Positions 17,443 to 26,379 of a DNA stretch of 64,000 nucleotides are shown here, one piece after another (position 1 is the stretch's first letter; every line of letters begins with the position of its first letter). The notes below the pieces were generated by a model, which ran no database searches, had not been told where the DNA came from, and was given only the letters and a program-made list of their open reading frames with translations. Both the position numbers and the translations under genes were made by a program. Origin of the DNA: Bacteriovoracaceae bacterium. GTDB taxonomy: Bacteria; Bdellovibrionota; Bacteriovoracia; Bacteriovoracales; Bacteriovoracaceae. Location: NCBI GenBank assembly GCA_024711325.1, contig JANJTC010000005.1, positions 496,001 to 560,000 on the forward strand, written 5' to 3'.

Positions 17443-18084
17443 ATGGTGCAGCAATGGTGCTTTTTCTTCATCCTTTTACTCTTTGGCAGGTCTGGACTTG
17501 CCCAGGATGAGCGTTATTACCGCCAAATCCTGACGGGTGAGTTGCCCAAATTAAACTTAGAGGCCAAAGAAGCTCCTCTTGGACAATTTAATGTCCTCGG
17601 TTCCAATTATAAAATTGATCTAAATGATGACCAGATTGAAGAAACTATCCAACCTCAAAAACGAGACGGAGTTGATTGGCTTGAAATTAGAAACTCCTCT
17701 GAAACCAAAGTGTTCGAAGCTAAGCTTCTGGCCATGGGTGCTCACAGCAAAATTTATAAAGTAAGGCTGGTTCAGATTTCTAAAAACGTCAGGGCCTTGA
17801 TTATTTTTTTAGATGAGGGGGTTACCTCTGGAAAAAGATTTGAGTCTACCGGCCGGTTTTATGTGCTTAGTTTTGAGAATAATGACTTTTCAACCATGTC
17901 TTTAGTTGAAGGTCCTCACTTCTATCACGAGAAACAGGCCCAGCGGGAACAATACTGGCGAAGGGATTATGCAGTTAATGTCTTTGATGTTGATGGTGAT
18001 GGGGCCCGTGAAATCACTGTGCAGTATAATCACATCCAAAGAATTATGAAATATATAGGAAGAGGAGTATGGGAGAGGTTTTAA
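17443..18084 (+). CDS. exported protein with a Ca-binding-like DxDGDG motif
   Basis: From ATG 17443 the product begins with a signal peptide (MVQQWCFFFILLLFGRSGLAQ), which decides this start over ATG 17380. The C-terminal FDVDGDGAREITVQYN is an FG-GAP/EF-hand-like calcium loop, and IDLNDDQIEETI near residue 50 is a second, weaker copy. The pattern is that of a small periplasmic beta-repeat protein; no enzyme motif is visible. No Shine-Dalgarno sequence precedes the ATG, but TACAAT (17431-17436) ends 6 bases upstream, suggesting a leaderless mRNA. The 3' end overlaps the opposing gene by 4 bases. Confidence 0.65.
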   Translation: MVQQWCFFFILLLFGRSGLAQDERYYRQILTGELPKLNLEAKEAPLGQFNVLGSNYKIDLNDDQIEETIQPQKRDGVDWLEIRNSSETKVFEAKLLAMGAHSKIYKVRLVQISKNVRALIIFLDEGVTSGKRFESTGRFYVLSFENNDFSTMSLVEGPHFYHEKQAQREQYWRRDYAVNVFDVDGDGAREITVQYNHIQRIMKYIGRGVWERF

Positions 18085-18500
18085 GAAACTTTTCTAATCT
18101 TTTCTTCACTTTTTCTTTCACGTTCTTTGCGATATTTCTCAAGCACTTCAATATTTGAAGCACTTTCCTGTGAAGCTTTTTTCTTGAAGTGACTCATAAC
18201 TAAAAACCAGACAACCAGAGGTAATCCGAAAATAATGGAAATACCAAAAATGGTACTAATGTTCAAAGGTTGTTCCGGAATGATTTCAGTTACTGGTGCC
18301 TGCTTGGCCGTGCTTTTCTTCTTGGCCTCAAGCTTACTTAGATCCTGTTCCAGATTATAGAGTGATTCAGTTCCTTGAGGCAGAACTTGAGGTTGGTCGA
18401 CTTCAATGCCCACAAAATCCTCTACGGCCGGCTTTCTACCTTGCGCGAAGGAAGTTGTTGTAATGATAAGCAAGACAAAGCCAAGTGTACGAAAACCCAT
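18081..18500 (-). CDS. small single-pass membrane protein of unknown function
   Basis: 139 residues: a signal peptide (1-19, ending SFAQ), a periplasmic stretch with a short coiled-coil-like segment (ESLYNLEQDLSKLEAKKK), one membrane span (about 80-103), and a basic, helical cytoplasmic tail (EKYRKERERKSEEKIRK). The topology is thus periplasm to cytoplasm. No family is recognised. It is divergent from the TPR protein gene at 18618; a perfect palindrome lies between them. Confidence 0.65.
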   Translation of the reverse strand: MGFRTLGFVLLIITTTSFAQGRKPAVEDFVGIEVDQPQVLPQGTESLYNLEQDLSKLEAKKKSTAKQAPVTEIIPEQPLNISTIFGISIIFGLPLVVWFLVMSHFKKKASQESASNIEVLEKYRKERERKSEEKIRKVS

Positions 18501-18542
18501 AGTGAAATACTCCTATTGAACCTATCGGTTGAATCAATTCCT

Positions 18543-18558
18543 ATCTTTAGCTAAAGAT
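18543..18558. promoter_or_regulatory. perfect 16-bp palindrome between divergent genes
   Basis: ATCTTTAGCTAAAGAT is fully self-complementary and lies between the genes starting at 18500 (minus) and 18618 (plus). Its place and symmetry fit an operator shared by both. No regulator gene is adjacent. Confidence 0.4.
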
Positions 18559-18565
18559 CTTCTCT

Positions 18566-18593
18566 GAATAACCGATAAAAAAGCGGGTTATTC
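18566..18593 (+). promoter_or_regulatory. stem-loop in the leader of the TPR protein gene
   Basis: GAATAACC (18566-18573) pairs with GGTTATTC (18586-18593), followed by TTTTG. It lies 25 bases before the ATG at 18618 and could be an attenuator or a weak terminator; the short T-run argues against strong termination. Confidence 0.4.
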
Positions 18594-18617
18594 TTTTGAT
18601 TCTCACAGGTGAGCCAC

Positions 18618-19328
18618 ATGAAGATATTTTTTGTTTTTTCACTTCTCGCTTTTGGTTATGTCTTTTCCCTTTGGAAATGGGGAGGTATGGAGAAAGCGGT
18701 TGTTACCAAATGGGAACAGCAGACCCAGATGGAAAAAAAGGCTTTAGTGCTGGCGAAAGAAAATCGTTTGCTGCAAGTGAAGATTTCCGATCTTGAGTAT
18801 CAGATCTCTGAACTTGAATCTAAGAATAAATACTTTGCAGCTCAGGCACAAAGAAAAACCGGTCCAGCGAGAATGATTGCAAGTGTGCCTCAGACCAATA
18901 CGAATGATCTGGTTAACTATGAAATCTACAAGTGGACCCCGGAAAAACTTCTGGCCATTGGTGAAAAAGAATTTCATTTCAAAAATTATGAAAAATCAGC
19001 TCAGTTCTATAGCGAGCTTATTAATCGTTTTCCAAAACATCAGATCGTCAGTGATCGGGTACTTTTTGGTGCGGGTGTAGCAGCATTTGAAACAGGAAAG
19101 CGTTTTGACTGGTCAGAAAAGTATCTTGATCGCCTAGTGCAGAATTACCCTCAGTCCGAGTTTTATCGTGGTGCCAAACTTTGGCTTGCCTTGGCCCAAT
19201 ATAACCAGGGCGAGCATCAGAAATTTCTTAAAACAGTTGAAGAATTTCGACTTAAATACCGTAATACAGAAGAATGGAAAATTTTAAGCAGGTACTATGA
19301 AGACATCTCTTACAAAATTAAGCAGTAG
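18618..19328 (+). CDS. envelope protein with coiled coil and TPR repeats (CpoB/YbgF-like)
   Basis: From ATG 18618 the product starts with a signal anchor (1-18). A coiled coil follows (about 35-72, KKALVLAKENRLLQVKISDL), then TPR-like helices from about 110: LLAIGEKEFHFKNYEKSAQFYSEL, with pairs of helices up to the end. This arrangement of coiled coil then TPR resembles CpoB/YbgF, which works with Tol-Pal, but no tol genes are nearby. AGGTGAG precedes the start. A FecR-domain gene overlaps the end by 32 bases, so they form one operon. Confidence 0.75.
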   Translation: MKIFFVFSLLAFGYVFSLWKWGGMEKAVVTKWEQQTQMEKKALVLAKENRLLQVKISDLEYQISELESKNKYFAAQAQRKTGPARMIASVPQTNTNDLVNYEIYKWTPEKLLAIGEKEFHFKNYEKSAQFYSELINRFPKHQIVSDRVLFGAGVAAFETGKRFDWSEKYLDRLVQNYPQSEFYRGAKLWLALAQYNQGEHQKFLKTVEEFRLKYRNTEEWKILSRYYEDISYKIKQ

Positions 19329-20283
19329 CCTTTTATTTCTTTCACTTTCCTTGTCAGTCTGGGCCAGGCCAGTGGCACAGGTTACTGAGATATCAGGGAC
19401 AGTGTTCATGGTAACTACCGATGGCAAGACGAGTGCCCTAAAGCTTAATCAACATCTTGAAGAACGGTCGGAGATTATGGTCTCTAGTGGCTCTTCTATC
19501 ACTCTGAATGATTATTACGATGCCACCTATCATTTGATCAGTGGATCTCATTTAAAATTTTTCAATAAATCGGTTCAGCTTAAAAAGGGTAAGGCCTGGA
19601 TACAAGCTTCCAATGCCAAGCATCCGCTGGCGCTAACTACGGCCAATGGTTATGTAAATTTCAGCAAGGGCGAATTTATTACTATTTTTGATCAGATGAC
19701 TTCCCGTTCTCAGGTTCTGGTCGTTAATGGTGAAGTAGATGTTTCTAATATTCTTGATATGGAAATGAAGTACGCTATTCCTGCCGGATCTTTCACTGTT
19801 GTGGATTCTGAAGTTGAGAATGGTTCTCCGCGGGCCCCCACTAAGATTGGTCTTCAATCTCTGAACGCTGCTTTGACCGAGTTTAAGCAGTTACCGGTAG
19901 AACTTAAAACAAATGAAGGTCGCTCCATTGCTTCGGTTGAAACTTCTCAGCAAGCGCCGGTAAAAAAGGGTGAAATTATTTTTATTAAGTCACACCGACT
20001 TCCAGCTTCAGTTGAGACGGTTGGTAAGAAAAGGGTCAGAACTCCAAAACTCTCACCAGTGCCAATCAAAATTTATGGTACATCTTGGAAGAAAACCGAG
20101 GCTTTTACCGCCCCAAGAGCACCAGCGTCAATTCAGTCTGTGGCCCCAAATCTGCCAAAAATTGTGGCCCCAAAGCTGGAAAATGATCCAGAGTTTGAAA
20201 ACTCCCTTAAGAAGCAAGCTAGTAAGCAACCTAAGTACTCAAAAGAACTAGAAAAGTTGATTGATGATCTGAAGAGTTACTAG
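19297..20283 (+). CDS. exported FecR-domain protein
   Basis: A signal peptide (1-23, ending VWA) precedes a FecR-like beta domain (about 27-150): VTEISGTVFMVTTDGKTSAL, LEERSEIMVSSGSSITL, GKAWIQASNAKHPLALTTANGYVNFSKGEF. FecR domains of this kind are found in periplasmic sensor or scaffold proteins, not only in iron regulation. The remainder is Pro/Lys/Ser-rich and likely disordered. It overlaps the TPR gene by 32 bases. No sigma factor or TonB gene is adjacent, so a FecIR role is not supported. Confidence 0.8.
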   Translation: MKTSLTKLSSSLLFLSLSLSVWARPVAQVTEISGTVFMVTTDGKTSALKLNQHLEERSEIMVSSGSSITLNDYYDATYHLISGSHLKFFNKSVQLKKGKAWIQASNAKHPLALTTANGYVNFSKGEFITIFDQMTSRSQVLVVNGEVDVSNILDMEMKYAIPAGSFTVVDSEVENGSPRAPTKIGLQSLNAALTEFKQLPVELKTNEGRSIASVETSQQAPVKKGEIIFIKSHRLPASVETVGKKRVRTPKLSPVPIKIYGTSWKKTEAFTAPRAPASIQSVAPNLPKIVAPKLENDPEFENSLKKQASKQPKYSKELEKLIDDLKSY

Positions 20284-20335
20284 GACTTAGCACATCTTTC
20301 TAAGCAATTAATTTCACTTTAATAGTTCCTAAAAT

Positions 20336-20356
20336 AACGGGACCTTCTGGCCCGTT
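20336..20356 (+). terminator. probable terminator after the fecR-like gene
   Basis: AACGGG and CCCGTT form a 6-bp stem around a 9-base loop, about 50 bases past the stop. The T-run is very short, so strength is uncertain. Confidence 0.4.
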
Positions 20357-20413
20357 TCAGAAGCAACTAAATAATTAAGATATCTTGAGTTTTAGATCCA
20401 TCTAAACCTGCCT

Positions 20414-20419
20414 TAATAT
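20414..20419 (+). promoter_or_regulatory. -10-like element of the response regulator gene
   Basis: TAATAT ends 6 bases before the ATG at 20426. With TTTAGA at 20391-20396 (17-base spacing) it could be a promoter giving a leaderless mRNA. No Shine-Dalgarno sequence is present. Confidence 0.35.
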
Positions 20420-20425
20420 ACGTTC

Positions 20426-21103
20426 ATGGAAAAGAACAGAATGCACGTAACAATTATTGACGACAACAAAGACCTTCTAGATGTTTTATCTAGTACTCTA
20501 GCAGATTCGTTTACTATCGAATCCTTCACAGAGCCTGATAAGGGATTAGATTTCATCAGGAACAACCACACTGATGCCATCCTCTTGGATCTGCACATCC
20601 CGGGTAAAGATGGTTTTCAGGTCTACGAAGAGGTAAAAAGGGCGAAGCAAAATCTTCCTGTACTCTTCCTGACAGGTGATTCCGATATCGGAGCGCGAGT
20701 TAAGGGCTTAGAGATTGGTGCAGATGACTTTTTGCTTAAACCAGTACAAACAGAAGAGCTAGTGGCCCGTATTAGAAATCGAATTTCCCTTTCTAAGCGA
20801 AATCTCCAAAATAACAAGGTCATTAAGTTTAAAGATCTGGTTATTGATCTCGATGGGCATCAAGTTATCCTAAATAATCAAGCGGTAAGACTTACTCCTA
20901 AGGAGTATCAACTTCTTCTGGTTCTTTCTCAAAATCCTAATCGCGTCATTCATAAAGATGATCTGATTCATATGCTGTGGAAAGATGTCCATGTCGAAGT
21001 AAATAATTTAGATACTCACTTCTCGAACCTTCGCAGAAAATTGAAGCCGTTTTCAACACACATTAAAACGCTCAAGAATCTAGGCTACGTCCTGCGCATA
21101 TAG
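20426..21103 (+). CDS. OmpR/PhoB-family response regulator, orphan
   Basis: An N-terminal receiver (about 6-120) has DD near residue 12, the phosphoacceptor in AILLDLHIPGKDG, the Thr in LFLTGD and the Lys in FLLKPV. It is followed by a winged-helix DNA-binding domain (about 130-225) with RLTPKEYQLLLVLSQNPNRV and LDTHFSNLRRKL. It should activate or repress transcription when phosphorylated. No histidine kinase is adjacent. The start could also be the ATG at 20441; neither has a good ribosome site. Confidence 0.93.
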   Translation: MEKNRMHVTIIDDNKDLLDVLSSTLADSFTIESFTEPDKGLDFIRNNHTDAILLDLHIPGKDGFQVYEEVKRAKQNLPVLFLTGDSDIGARVKGLEIGADDFLLKPVQTEELVARIRNRISLSKRNLQNNKVIKFKDLVIDLDGHQVILNNQAVRLTPKEYQLLLVLSQNPNRVIHKDDLIHMLWKDVHVEVNNLDTHFSNLRRKLKPFSTHIKTLKNLGYVLRI

Positions 21104-21129
21104 TTCCCTCTACAAAATTTACGTAAATC

Positions 21130-21158
21130 AGCTATCCTTTGGTAATCAAAGGATAGCT
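21130..21158 (+). promoter_or_regulatory. 12-bp hairpin that hides the guaB ribosome binding site
   Basis: AGCTATCCTTTG (21130-21141) pairs perfectly with CAAAGGATAGCT (21147-21158) around the loop GTAAT. The right arm contains AAAGGA, the only Shine-Dalgarno candidate of guaB, and the ATG is at 21161. The hairpin could end transcription from the regulator gene, since TTTATGTTTT follows it, and/or block guaB translation unless opened. Which of these operates is not decided by the sequence. Confidence 0.7.
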
Positions 21159-21160
21159 TT

Positions 21161-22624
21161 ATGTTTTACACTGAAGATTCAGCTCTAACCTATGACGATG
21201 TTCTCATCGTTCCAAATTACTCCGAGGTCCTCCCGACTGAGGTCAATTTAAAAACTAGATTTAGTAAAAACATTTCAATGAACATTCCTATTGCCTCGAG
21301 TGCTATGGATACGGTTACTGAATCGAGAACGGCCATTGTCATGGCCCAGGAAGGCGGAATAGGGGTCATCCATAAGAACATGACACCGGAAGAGCAGGCC
21401 TTTGAGGTTGAGAAAGTAAAGAAGTATGAGTCGGGCATGATTATTGACCCATTTACCGTGACTCCTGACCAGAAAATATCCGATCTCTTTGACCTGATGA
21501 AAAAATATAAAATTTCAGGTTTTCCTGTAGTAGATAATGAAAAAAAGCTGGTGGGGATGATCACCAATCGTGACTTGCGCTTTGTTTCTGATCATTCAAA
21601 AAAAGTAAAAGATGTCATGACCTCAAAAAATATAGTGACAGCTCCTGAAGGAACTAGCTTTGCTAAGGCAAAAGAGATCCTTCAAAACCACCGGGTCGAA
21701 AAACTTCCCGTGGTTAATGCATCCGGAAAACTTTGTGGACTGATAACTATTAAGGATATTGAAAAGACTATAGCTTATCCCAATTCAAATAAAGATCAGT
21801 ACGGACGGCTCAGAGTGGCAGCAGCTTGCGGAGTATCTGAAAAGGAATTGTTAAGAGTAGAGGCACTCATTAAGGCCCATGTAGACGCTATTGTTGTCGA
21901 TACGGCCCATGGTCACTCAAAAGGAGTGATTGAGATGGTTAAGAGTATCAAAAAATTAAATGCAGCAGTTGATGTTATTGCAGGAAATGTGGCCACTGCC
22001 CAGGCATGTGAAGATCTGATTGCGGCAGGAGTAGATGGAATTAAAGTTGGGATTGGACCTGGTTCAATATGTACCACCCGCGTAATTGCCGGCATAGGTG
22101 TTCCGCAAATGCAGGCGATTTTTGATTGTAAAAAAGTTTGTTCTAAACACGATATTCCTTTCATCGCCGATGGAGGAATTAAGTTTTCAGGTGATATCGT
22201 TAAAGCTCTCGCCGGTGGCGCATCTTGTGTCATGATTGGTTCTCTCTTTGCCGGGACTGATGAAGCCCCTGGTGAAATGGTTCTTTACCAAGGTCGAGCT
22301 TATAAAATGTACCGAGGAATGGGATCTTTGGGAGCGATGGAGAAAGGTTCAAAAGATCGTTATGGCCAGAGTGCGGTTGAAGAAGTTTCAAAACTTGTTC
22401 CTGAAGGAATTGAAGGACAGGTACCTTATCGTGGGTCGCTTGCCAATAATTTGTATCACCTCATTGGTGGCGTCAGATCCGGGATGGGATACGTAGGTGC
22501 CGCAACAATGGTGCAACTTTCAGAGCGGGCAAAGTTCATTAAAATCACGGCCGCTTCACTTAAAGAATCTCATCCTCATGATGTCATTATTACTAAAGAA
22601 GCTCCTAATTATCGTCAGGTTTAA
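21161..22624 (+). CDS. guaB: IMP dehydrogenase
   Basis: Oxidises IMP to XMP with NAD, the rate-setting step of GMP synthesis. It is a TIM-barrel enzyme with a two-CBS Bateman insert (about 95-200; [21 protein letters not shown] and [20 protein letters not shown]). The catalytic Cys304 lies in [21 protein letters not shown] binds the phosphate, and the flap [11 protein letters not shown] is present. Length 487 is normal. guaA follows after 3 bases. A strong hairpin covers its ribosome site. Confidence 0.98.
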   Translation: MFYTEDSALTYDDVLIVPNYSEVLPTEVNLKTRFSKNISMNIPIASSAMDTVTESRTAIVMAQEGGIGVIHKNMTPEEQAFEVEKVKKYESGMIIDPFTVTPDQKISDLFDLMKKYKISGFPVVDNEKKLVGMITNRDLRFVSDHSKKVKDVMTSKNIVTAPEGTSFAKAKEILQNHRVEKLPVVNASGKLCGLITIKDIEKTIAYPNSNKDQYGRLRVAAACGVSEKELLRVEALIKAHVDAIVVDTAHGHSKGVIEMVKSIKKLNAAVDVIAGNVATAQACEDLIAAGVDGIKVGIGPGSICTTRVIAGIGVPQMQAIFDCKKVCSKHDIPFIADGGIKFSGDIVKALAGGASCVMIGSLFAGTDEAPGEMVLYQGRAYKMYRGMGSLGAMEKGSKDRYGQSAVEEVSKLVPEGIEGQVPYRGSLANNLYHLIGGVRSGMGYVGAATMVQLSERAKFIKITAASLKESHPHDVIITKEAPNYRQV

Positions 22625-22627
22625 TAC

Positions 22628-24175
22628 ATGAAAAACTCTATCTGGATTGTTGATTTTGGTTCCCAGTACACACAACTGATTACACGAAAATTTCGTGAAC
22701 TTGGATTTACTTCTGAGATCATGACAGTGGAAGATGCATTCGAAAGATTGAAAAAAACTGAACCTAAAGCCTTGGTTCTTTCCGGTGGCCCTCAGAGCGT
22801 TTTTGAGGACGTTACAGACTACCAACAGTTTTTTTCTCATGAGAAACTTCCGATACTTGGGATTTGTTACGGCATGCAAATTTTAGGGCAGAAATTCGGC
22901 GGAAAAGTAGAGAAGGGAGTTCAGGGAGAATATGGACTGGCCAAACTGCGAACTGTTCCTGGTTTTACAATACCAGGTTGTCCTCCTGTTAGTGATGTCT
23001 GGATGAGTCACTCCGATCATGTCAGCGTACTGCCTGAGCAATTTAAACTTATTTTTCAGAGCGAAAATGGTTTAGTCGCCGGAATTAAGCATGAAGTGCG
23101 GCCGATTCTCGGGCTACAATTTCACCCAGAAGTTCATCATACGGTTCATGGTAAAGATATTTTGTCCTACTTTTTAAATGATGTGGCCCAATTGAAGGCC
23201 GATTGGTCATCAAAGACCATGCTTGAAACTTCCTTGGAGGAAGTGAAAGCGATTAAAGGCAAAAAAGTTCTCTGTGCATTCTCAGGAGGGGTGGATTCAC
23301 TTGTCGCTGCTACCCTTACGCATAAAGTAATCGGTGATGACCTTTATTGTTTTTTTGTGGATCACGGATTACTCAGACCACAGGATATTCATCACATCAA
23401 ACTTCTCCAGGAGAAAACCTCTCTTAATATTGAAATCATTGACGCTTCAGATTTATTTTTAAAGGCCCTTCATGGTCAGAATGATCCTGAACAGAAAAGA
23501 AAAATAATTGGTAAGACGTTTATTGATGTCTTCGAAGAAAAAGTTCATCAGTTTGAAAAAAGTCATGGGATAAAATTTGAGTATCTCCTTCAAGGGACTC
23601 TGTATCCTGATGTGATTGAATCGATATCACCTCATAAGAAAGGTGGTAAATCAGTCACCATAAAATCCCACCATAATGTGGGTGGGCTTCCTGAAAGAAT
23701 GCACCTTTCGTTACTGGAACCACTACGCTTTCTCTTTAAAGATGAGGTAAGAGCAATGGGAGCCGAGTTAGGACTGGTTCACGACTGGGTTTATCGTCAT
23801 CCGTTCCCTGGCCCTGGAATTGGAGTACGTGTACTTGGGGAATTGGACCGGGAGTCCATTCGGAAAGTTCAGGAATCAGATCAAATTTTGTTTGAAGAAT
23901 TAAAAGAACACAAACTTTATAATTCCACTTGGCAAGCCTTTACTGTTCTTCTGCCGGTTAAAACCGTGGGAGTTAAAGGTGATGGTAGAGTTTATGAAGA
24001 AGTAATTGCTGTCCGGATGGTAAACTCCCAGGATGGAATGACGGCTTCGGTAACCGAAGTGCCGTGGTCATTTTTGAATCGTGTTTCATCCAGAATCTGC
24101 AATGAAGTCAAAGGAATCACCCGAGTCGTTTATGATTGCACATCAAAACCACCCGGGACTATTGAATGGGAATAA
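22628..24175 (+). CDS. guaA: GMP synthase (glutamine-hydrolysing)
   Basis: Converts XMP to GMP with ATP and glutamine. The class I amidotransferase domain (1-195) has the Cys80 nucleophile in GICYGMQ and the His/Glu in QFHPEVHH. The ATP-pyrophosphatase domain has the P-loop FSGGVDS, followed by the dimerisation domain ending TSKPPGTIEWE. Length 515 is normal. It is co-transcribed with guaB, and the opposing gene ends one base past its stop. Confidence 0.98.
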   Translation: MKNSIWIVDFGSQYTQLITRKFRELGFTSEIMTVEDAFERLKKTEPKALVLSGGPQSVFEDVTDYQQFFSHEKLPILGICYGMQILGQKFGGKVEKGVQGEYGLAKLRTVPGFTIPGCPPVSDVWMSHSDHVSVLPEQFKLIFQSENGLVAGIKHEVRPILGLQFHPEVHHTVHGKDILSYFLNDVAQLKADWSSKTMLETSLEEVKAIKGKKVLCAFSGGVDSLVAATLTHKVIGDDLYCFFVDHGLLRPQDIHHIKLLQEKTSLNIEIIDASDLFLKALHGQNDPEQKRKIIGKTFIDVFEEKVHQFEKSHGIKFEYLLQGTLYPDVIESISPHKKGGKSVTIKSHHNVGGLPERMHLSLLEPLRFLFKDEVRAMGAELGLVHDWVYRHPFPGPGIGVRVLGELDRESIRKVQESDQILFEELKEHKLYNSTWQAFTVLLPVKTVGVKGDGRVYEEVIAVRMVNSQDGMTASVTEVPWSFLNRVSSRICNEVKGITRVVYDCTSKPPGTIEWE

Positions 24176-24176
24176 A

Positions 24177-24824
24177 CTAAAACAAGATATCTGAAAAGTT
24201 GCCTTCGACGCAATCATCCGAATCAGAACTGGCGCAAAAGACAACATTCGTAAGGTCGAGTGTTTGCACTTCAATGTCTGCTAAATCCTGAGAGATGATC
24301 GAGAAATTTTTTCCGTGAGTGGATATCATATTTTTGAAAGAGGGCTTTCTGAGATCATACTTGATGGAAAGGGCATCTTTCGTTTCACCTAATTCAAGAT
24401 TCATGGTGATAATTTCAGAAGATATCGATAGGGAACGAATCTCATTGGCCGAGGCGTCCAGGTCTGCCAGATCGGAAGCAAGAGTAGGTTTTTCTTCGTA
24501 GAAAAGAACGGTCGCTTCACTGGATTCTAAATTTTCTTCTTTACATGCAGGTGTCTCAGCAACAGCAATGTTCTCTTTTGAATGAATAATAACTTTAGAA
24601 CCGTCCATCTTTAGAACAGTTTGAATGGACGTTTCAGTCAAGTTGCAAGCACCTAGTGCATTCGTGATGACAGAACTGGTGATAAGTTTTTTTGACATCC
24701 CTACATTGATGGTTTCAAGTTGTACCTGTCTTTGCAAGAGTAGACTTTTAAAATCATTCAGATCCAGAGTTTGAGCAAAACTGGTCGAAGTTATCAGACA
24801 TGAGAATAGAATCAGGGTCTTCAT
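24177..24824 (-). CDS. exported protein of unknown function
   Basis: The signal peptide MKTLILFSCLITSTSFAQ is clear. The mature 197 residues are acidic, rich in Ser, Leu and Glu, with beta-like alternation and four or five Cys (GACNL, PACKEE, VVFCASSDSDDCVEG), which may form disulfides. No family or enzyme motif is recognised. It converges on guaA and is divergent from the lipoprotein at 25024. Confidence 0.65.
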   Translation of the reverse strand: MKTLILFSCLITSTSFAQTLDLNDFKSLLLQRQVQLETINVGMSKKLITSSVITNALGACNLTETSIQTVLKMDGSKVIIHSKENIAVAETPACKEENLESSEATVLFYEEKPTLASDLADLDASANEIRSLSISSEIITMNLELGETKDALSIKYDLRKPSFKNMISTHGKNFSIISQDLADIEVQTLDLTNVVFCASSDSDDCVEGNFSDILF

Positions 24825-25023
24825 ATAGATACTCCTTTAAGGCGTTTTGAACTACTTACCAAGTTACGATTGAGATTTACAGCCCCCAATTTGACACCAG
24901 TAAATGTCTTTGTGCGCTGCCGAGAATGTTTTTGTAAACCTTTGAAAGCAGGTTACTGACGATTACGAAAATTTGGTGAAGAAGTCTTCGTCTATTAGTG
25001 CTGGCCGTGGTAAATCGAGAGGC

Positions 25024-25377
25024 ATGAAAATCTTCCTCATCCTCCTAAGTCTTGCCAGTTGTACTCAAAAATACGCCGAATATGATTTAATTCGTAAGGT
25101 TGATTTTAATAAACAAACCTATGAGCGGCCTGTTCTGATGACTCAAGTCATACCTTTGGGAAAAGATAATTTAAAAGCATGTTTTAACCAATGGTTCTTT
25201 TTTTCGAATGCTGAAAAAGAAAAGGAATCATCTATCCCCATGTTGATCAGAAGCCTTTGCCCAGGCAATGATTATCTTCTTCAATCGGAGATGATGGAGA
25301 GTTGGTGGACAACCATTCTATTTACCCGTGCCTGCGTTAGTGTTGAAACCAAATGTGCTGAGGCCAAAAAGCCTTAA
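25024..25377 (+). CDS. small lipoprotein of unknown function
   Basis: The start is placed at ATG 25024 because the product then begins MKIFLILLSLASCTQ, with the lipobox LASC (lipidated Cys13). An upstream TTG at 24973 would add a non-signal-like basic leader. The mature protein is about 105 residues with four more Cys (KACFNQ, RSLCPG, RACVSV, TKCAE) in two likely pairs. It has no recognised domain. The probable outer-membrane protein gene follows after 21 bases. Confidence 0.6.
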   Translation: MKIFLILLSLASCTQKYAEYDLIRKVDFNKQTYERPVLMTQVIPLGKDNLKACFNQWFFFSNAEKEKESSIPMLIRSLCPGNDYLLQSEMMESWWTTILFTRACVSVETKCAEAKKP

Positions 25378-25398
25378 AGCGTTTTTGCATTAATTCAG

Positions 25399-26379
25399 AT
25401 GATCTTTAAAAGCCTACTATTCATTTGTATATTTTTATCGCCTGTAATGGTCTGGTCCCAGGCGATTGTTCATTCCATTCATTCTCCCAATGAAATTCTG
25501 GTTGAAGTGTTTGAAGCCGAAGGTTTCTTGAAAGGAAAGAAAGTTATCGTTCTATCCGCTCGAGATGATAAAATTATTGCAATCGGGCAGATTAAAGATG
25601 CCGAGATCAGAAAAAGTTCTGGTCTGGTGAAGGTGCTTATTGATGAGGTCGTCGAAAATCTCATGGTGATGGAAGGTGATGGTGTCGAACTTCTGGACTT
25701 CAAACTTTTTGAAGAAAAAAGAATTCCTGGTTTCACTTCGTTAACTCTTAATAGTAATCAAAAGGTTCCTTCAAGGTTTAAAGAACTCGCTTATTTTGGA
25801 GTTTTTACTTCTGAAGGTCATACTCTGGATAAAGGTGAACTTCTGCTAAGTCCCTTTCAGATTCAGTACGGTATGACTAATCAGACGGGCCTCCGAGTTG
25901 TGAACGCCCTTTGGTTAGATGGTTATGCCAATCTTGGTGGTAAATATAAAGTCATGCAAAACCGATACGCTAAGATTACCTTTAACGGTCTGGGGGCCTA
26001 TAAAGTTCAGGATCAGGATTGGATCGGTCAGCTTGGAGGTGTGGTCACCCTACCGGCCAATTCAAAATTCCAAAATCATTTAATGGTGAATATTACTTTT
26101 GACCCTCAATATGAAAAAGCTAAGGCGACTGAAGACCTTGGACTCTTTCGTGACTCTGACATCAGAAGCATAACTGAGTATATGACTGATGATTGGAATA
26201 GAGTTCTTTATGGACCAGTTTACAATGTTGAACTTCAAACTTTTGGAGGAACGATTTCTTATATGTGGATCTGGAATTCTTTTCATGTCAGTCTGGGAAT
26301 AGCCACCCGCGATCTTACCAATCTGACTTTCGGAAGGAATGGATACTATTACGTATACGATTTTTTCTGGCGTTTCTAA
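25399..26379 (+). CDS. probable outer-membrane protein with an N-terminal periplasmic domain
   Basis: A signal peptide (1-20, ending VWSQ) is followed by a small beta domain (about 22-100). From about residue 130 there are alternating aromatic/hydrophobic strands (YGMTNQTGLRVVNALWLDGYANLGG, FQNHLMVNITFDPQYE, FGGTISYMWIWNSFHVSLGI). The chain ends YYYVYDFFWRF, with the C-terminal Phe favoured by the barrel assembly machinery. An outer-membrane beta-barrel is the best reading; the substrate is unknown. The end overlaps mtnC, on the other strand, by 4 bases. Confidence 0.65.
   Translation: MIFKSLLFICIFLSPVMVWSQAIVHSIHSPNEILVEVFEAEGFLKGKKVIVLSARDDKIIAIGQIKDAEIRKSSGLVKVLIDEVVENLMVMEGDGVELLDFKLFEEKRIPGFTSLTLNSNQKVPSRFKELAYFGVFTSEGHTLDKGELLLSPFQIQYGMTNQTGLRVVNALWLDGYANLGGKYKVMQNRYAKITFNGLGAYKVQDQDWIGQLGGVVTLPANSKFQNHLMVNITFDPQYEKAKATEDLGLFRDSDIRSITEYMTDDWNRVLYGPVYNVELQTFGGTISYMWIWNSFHVSLGIATRDLTNLTFGRNGYYYVYDFFWRF

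Noticed and set aside
19297..20283. FecR-domain protein as part of a sigma/anti-sigma iron signalling pair
   Set aside because: No FecI-type sigma factor or FecA-type receptor is adjacent; the protein has a signal peptide rather than a FecR-type membrane anchor.
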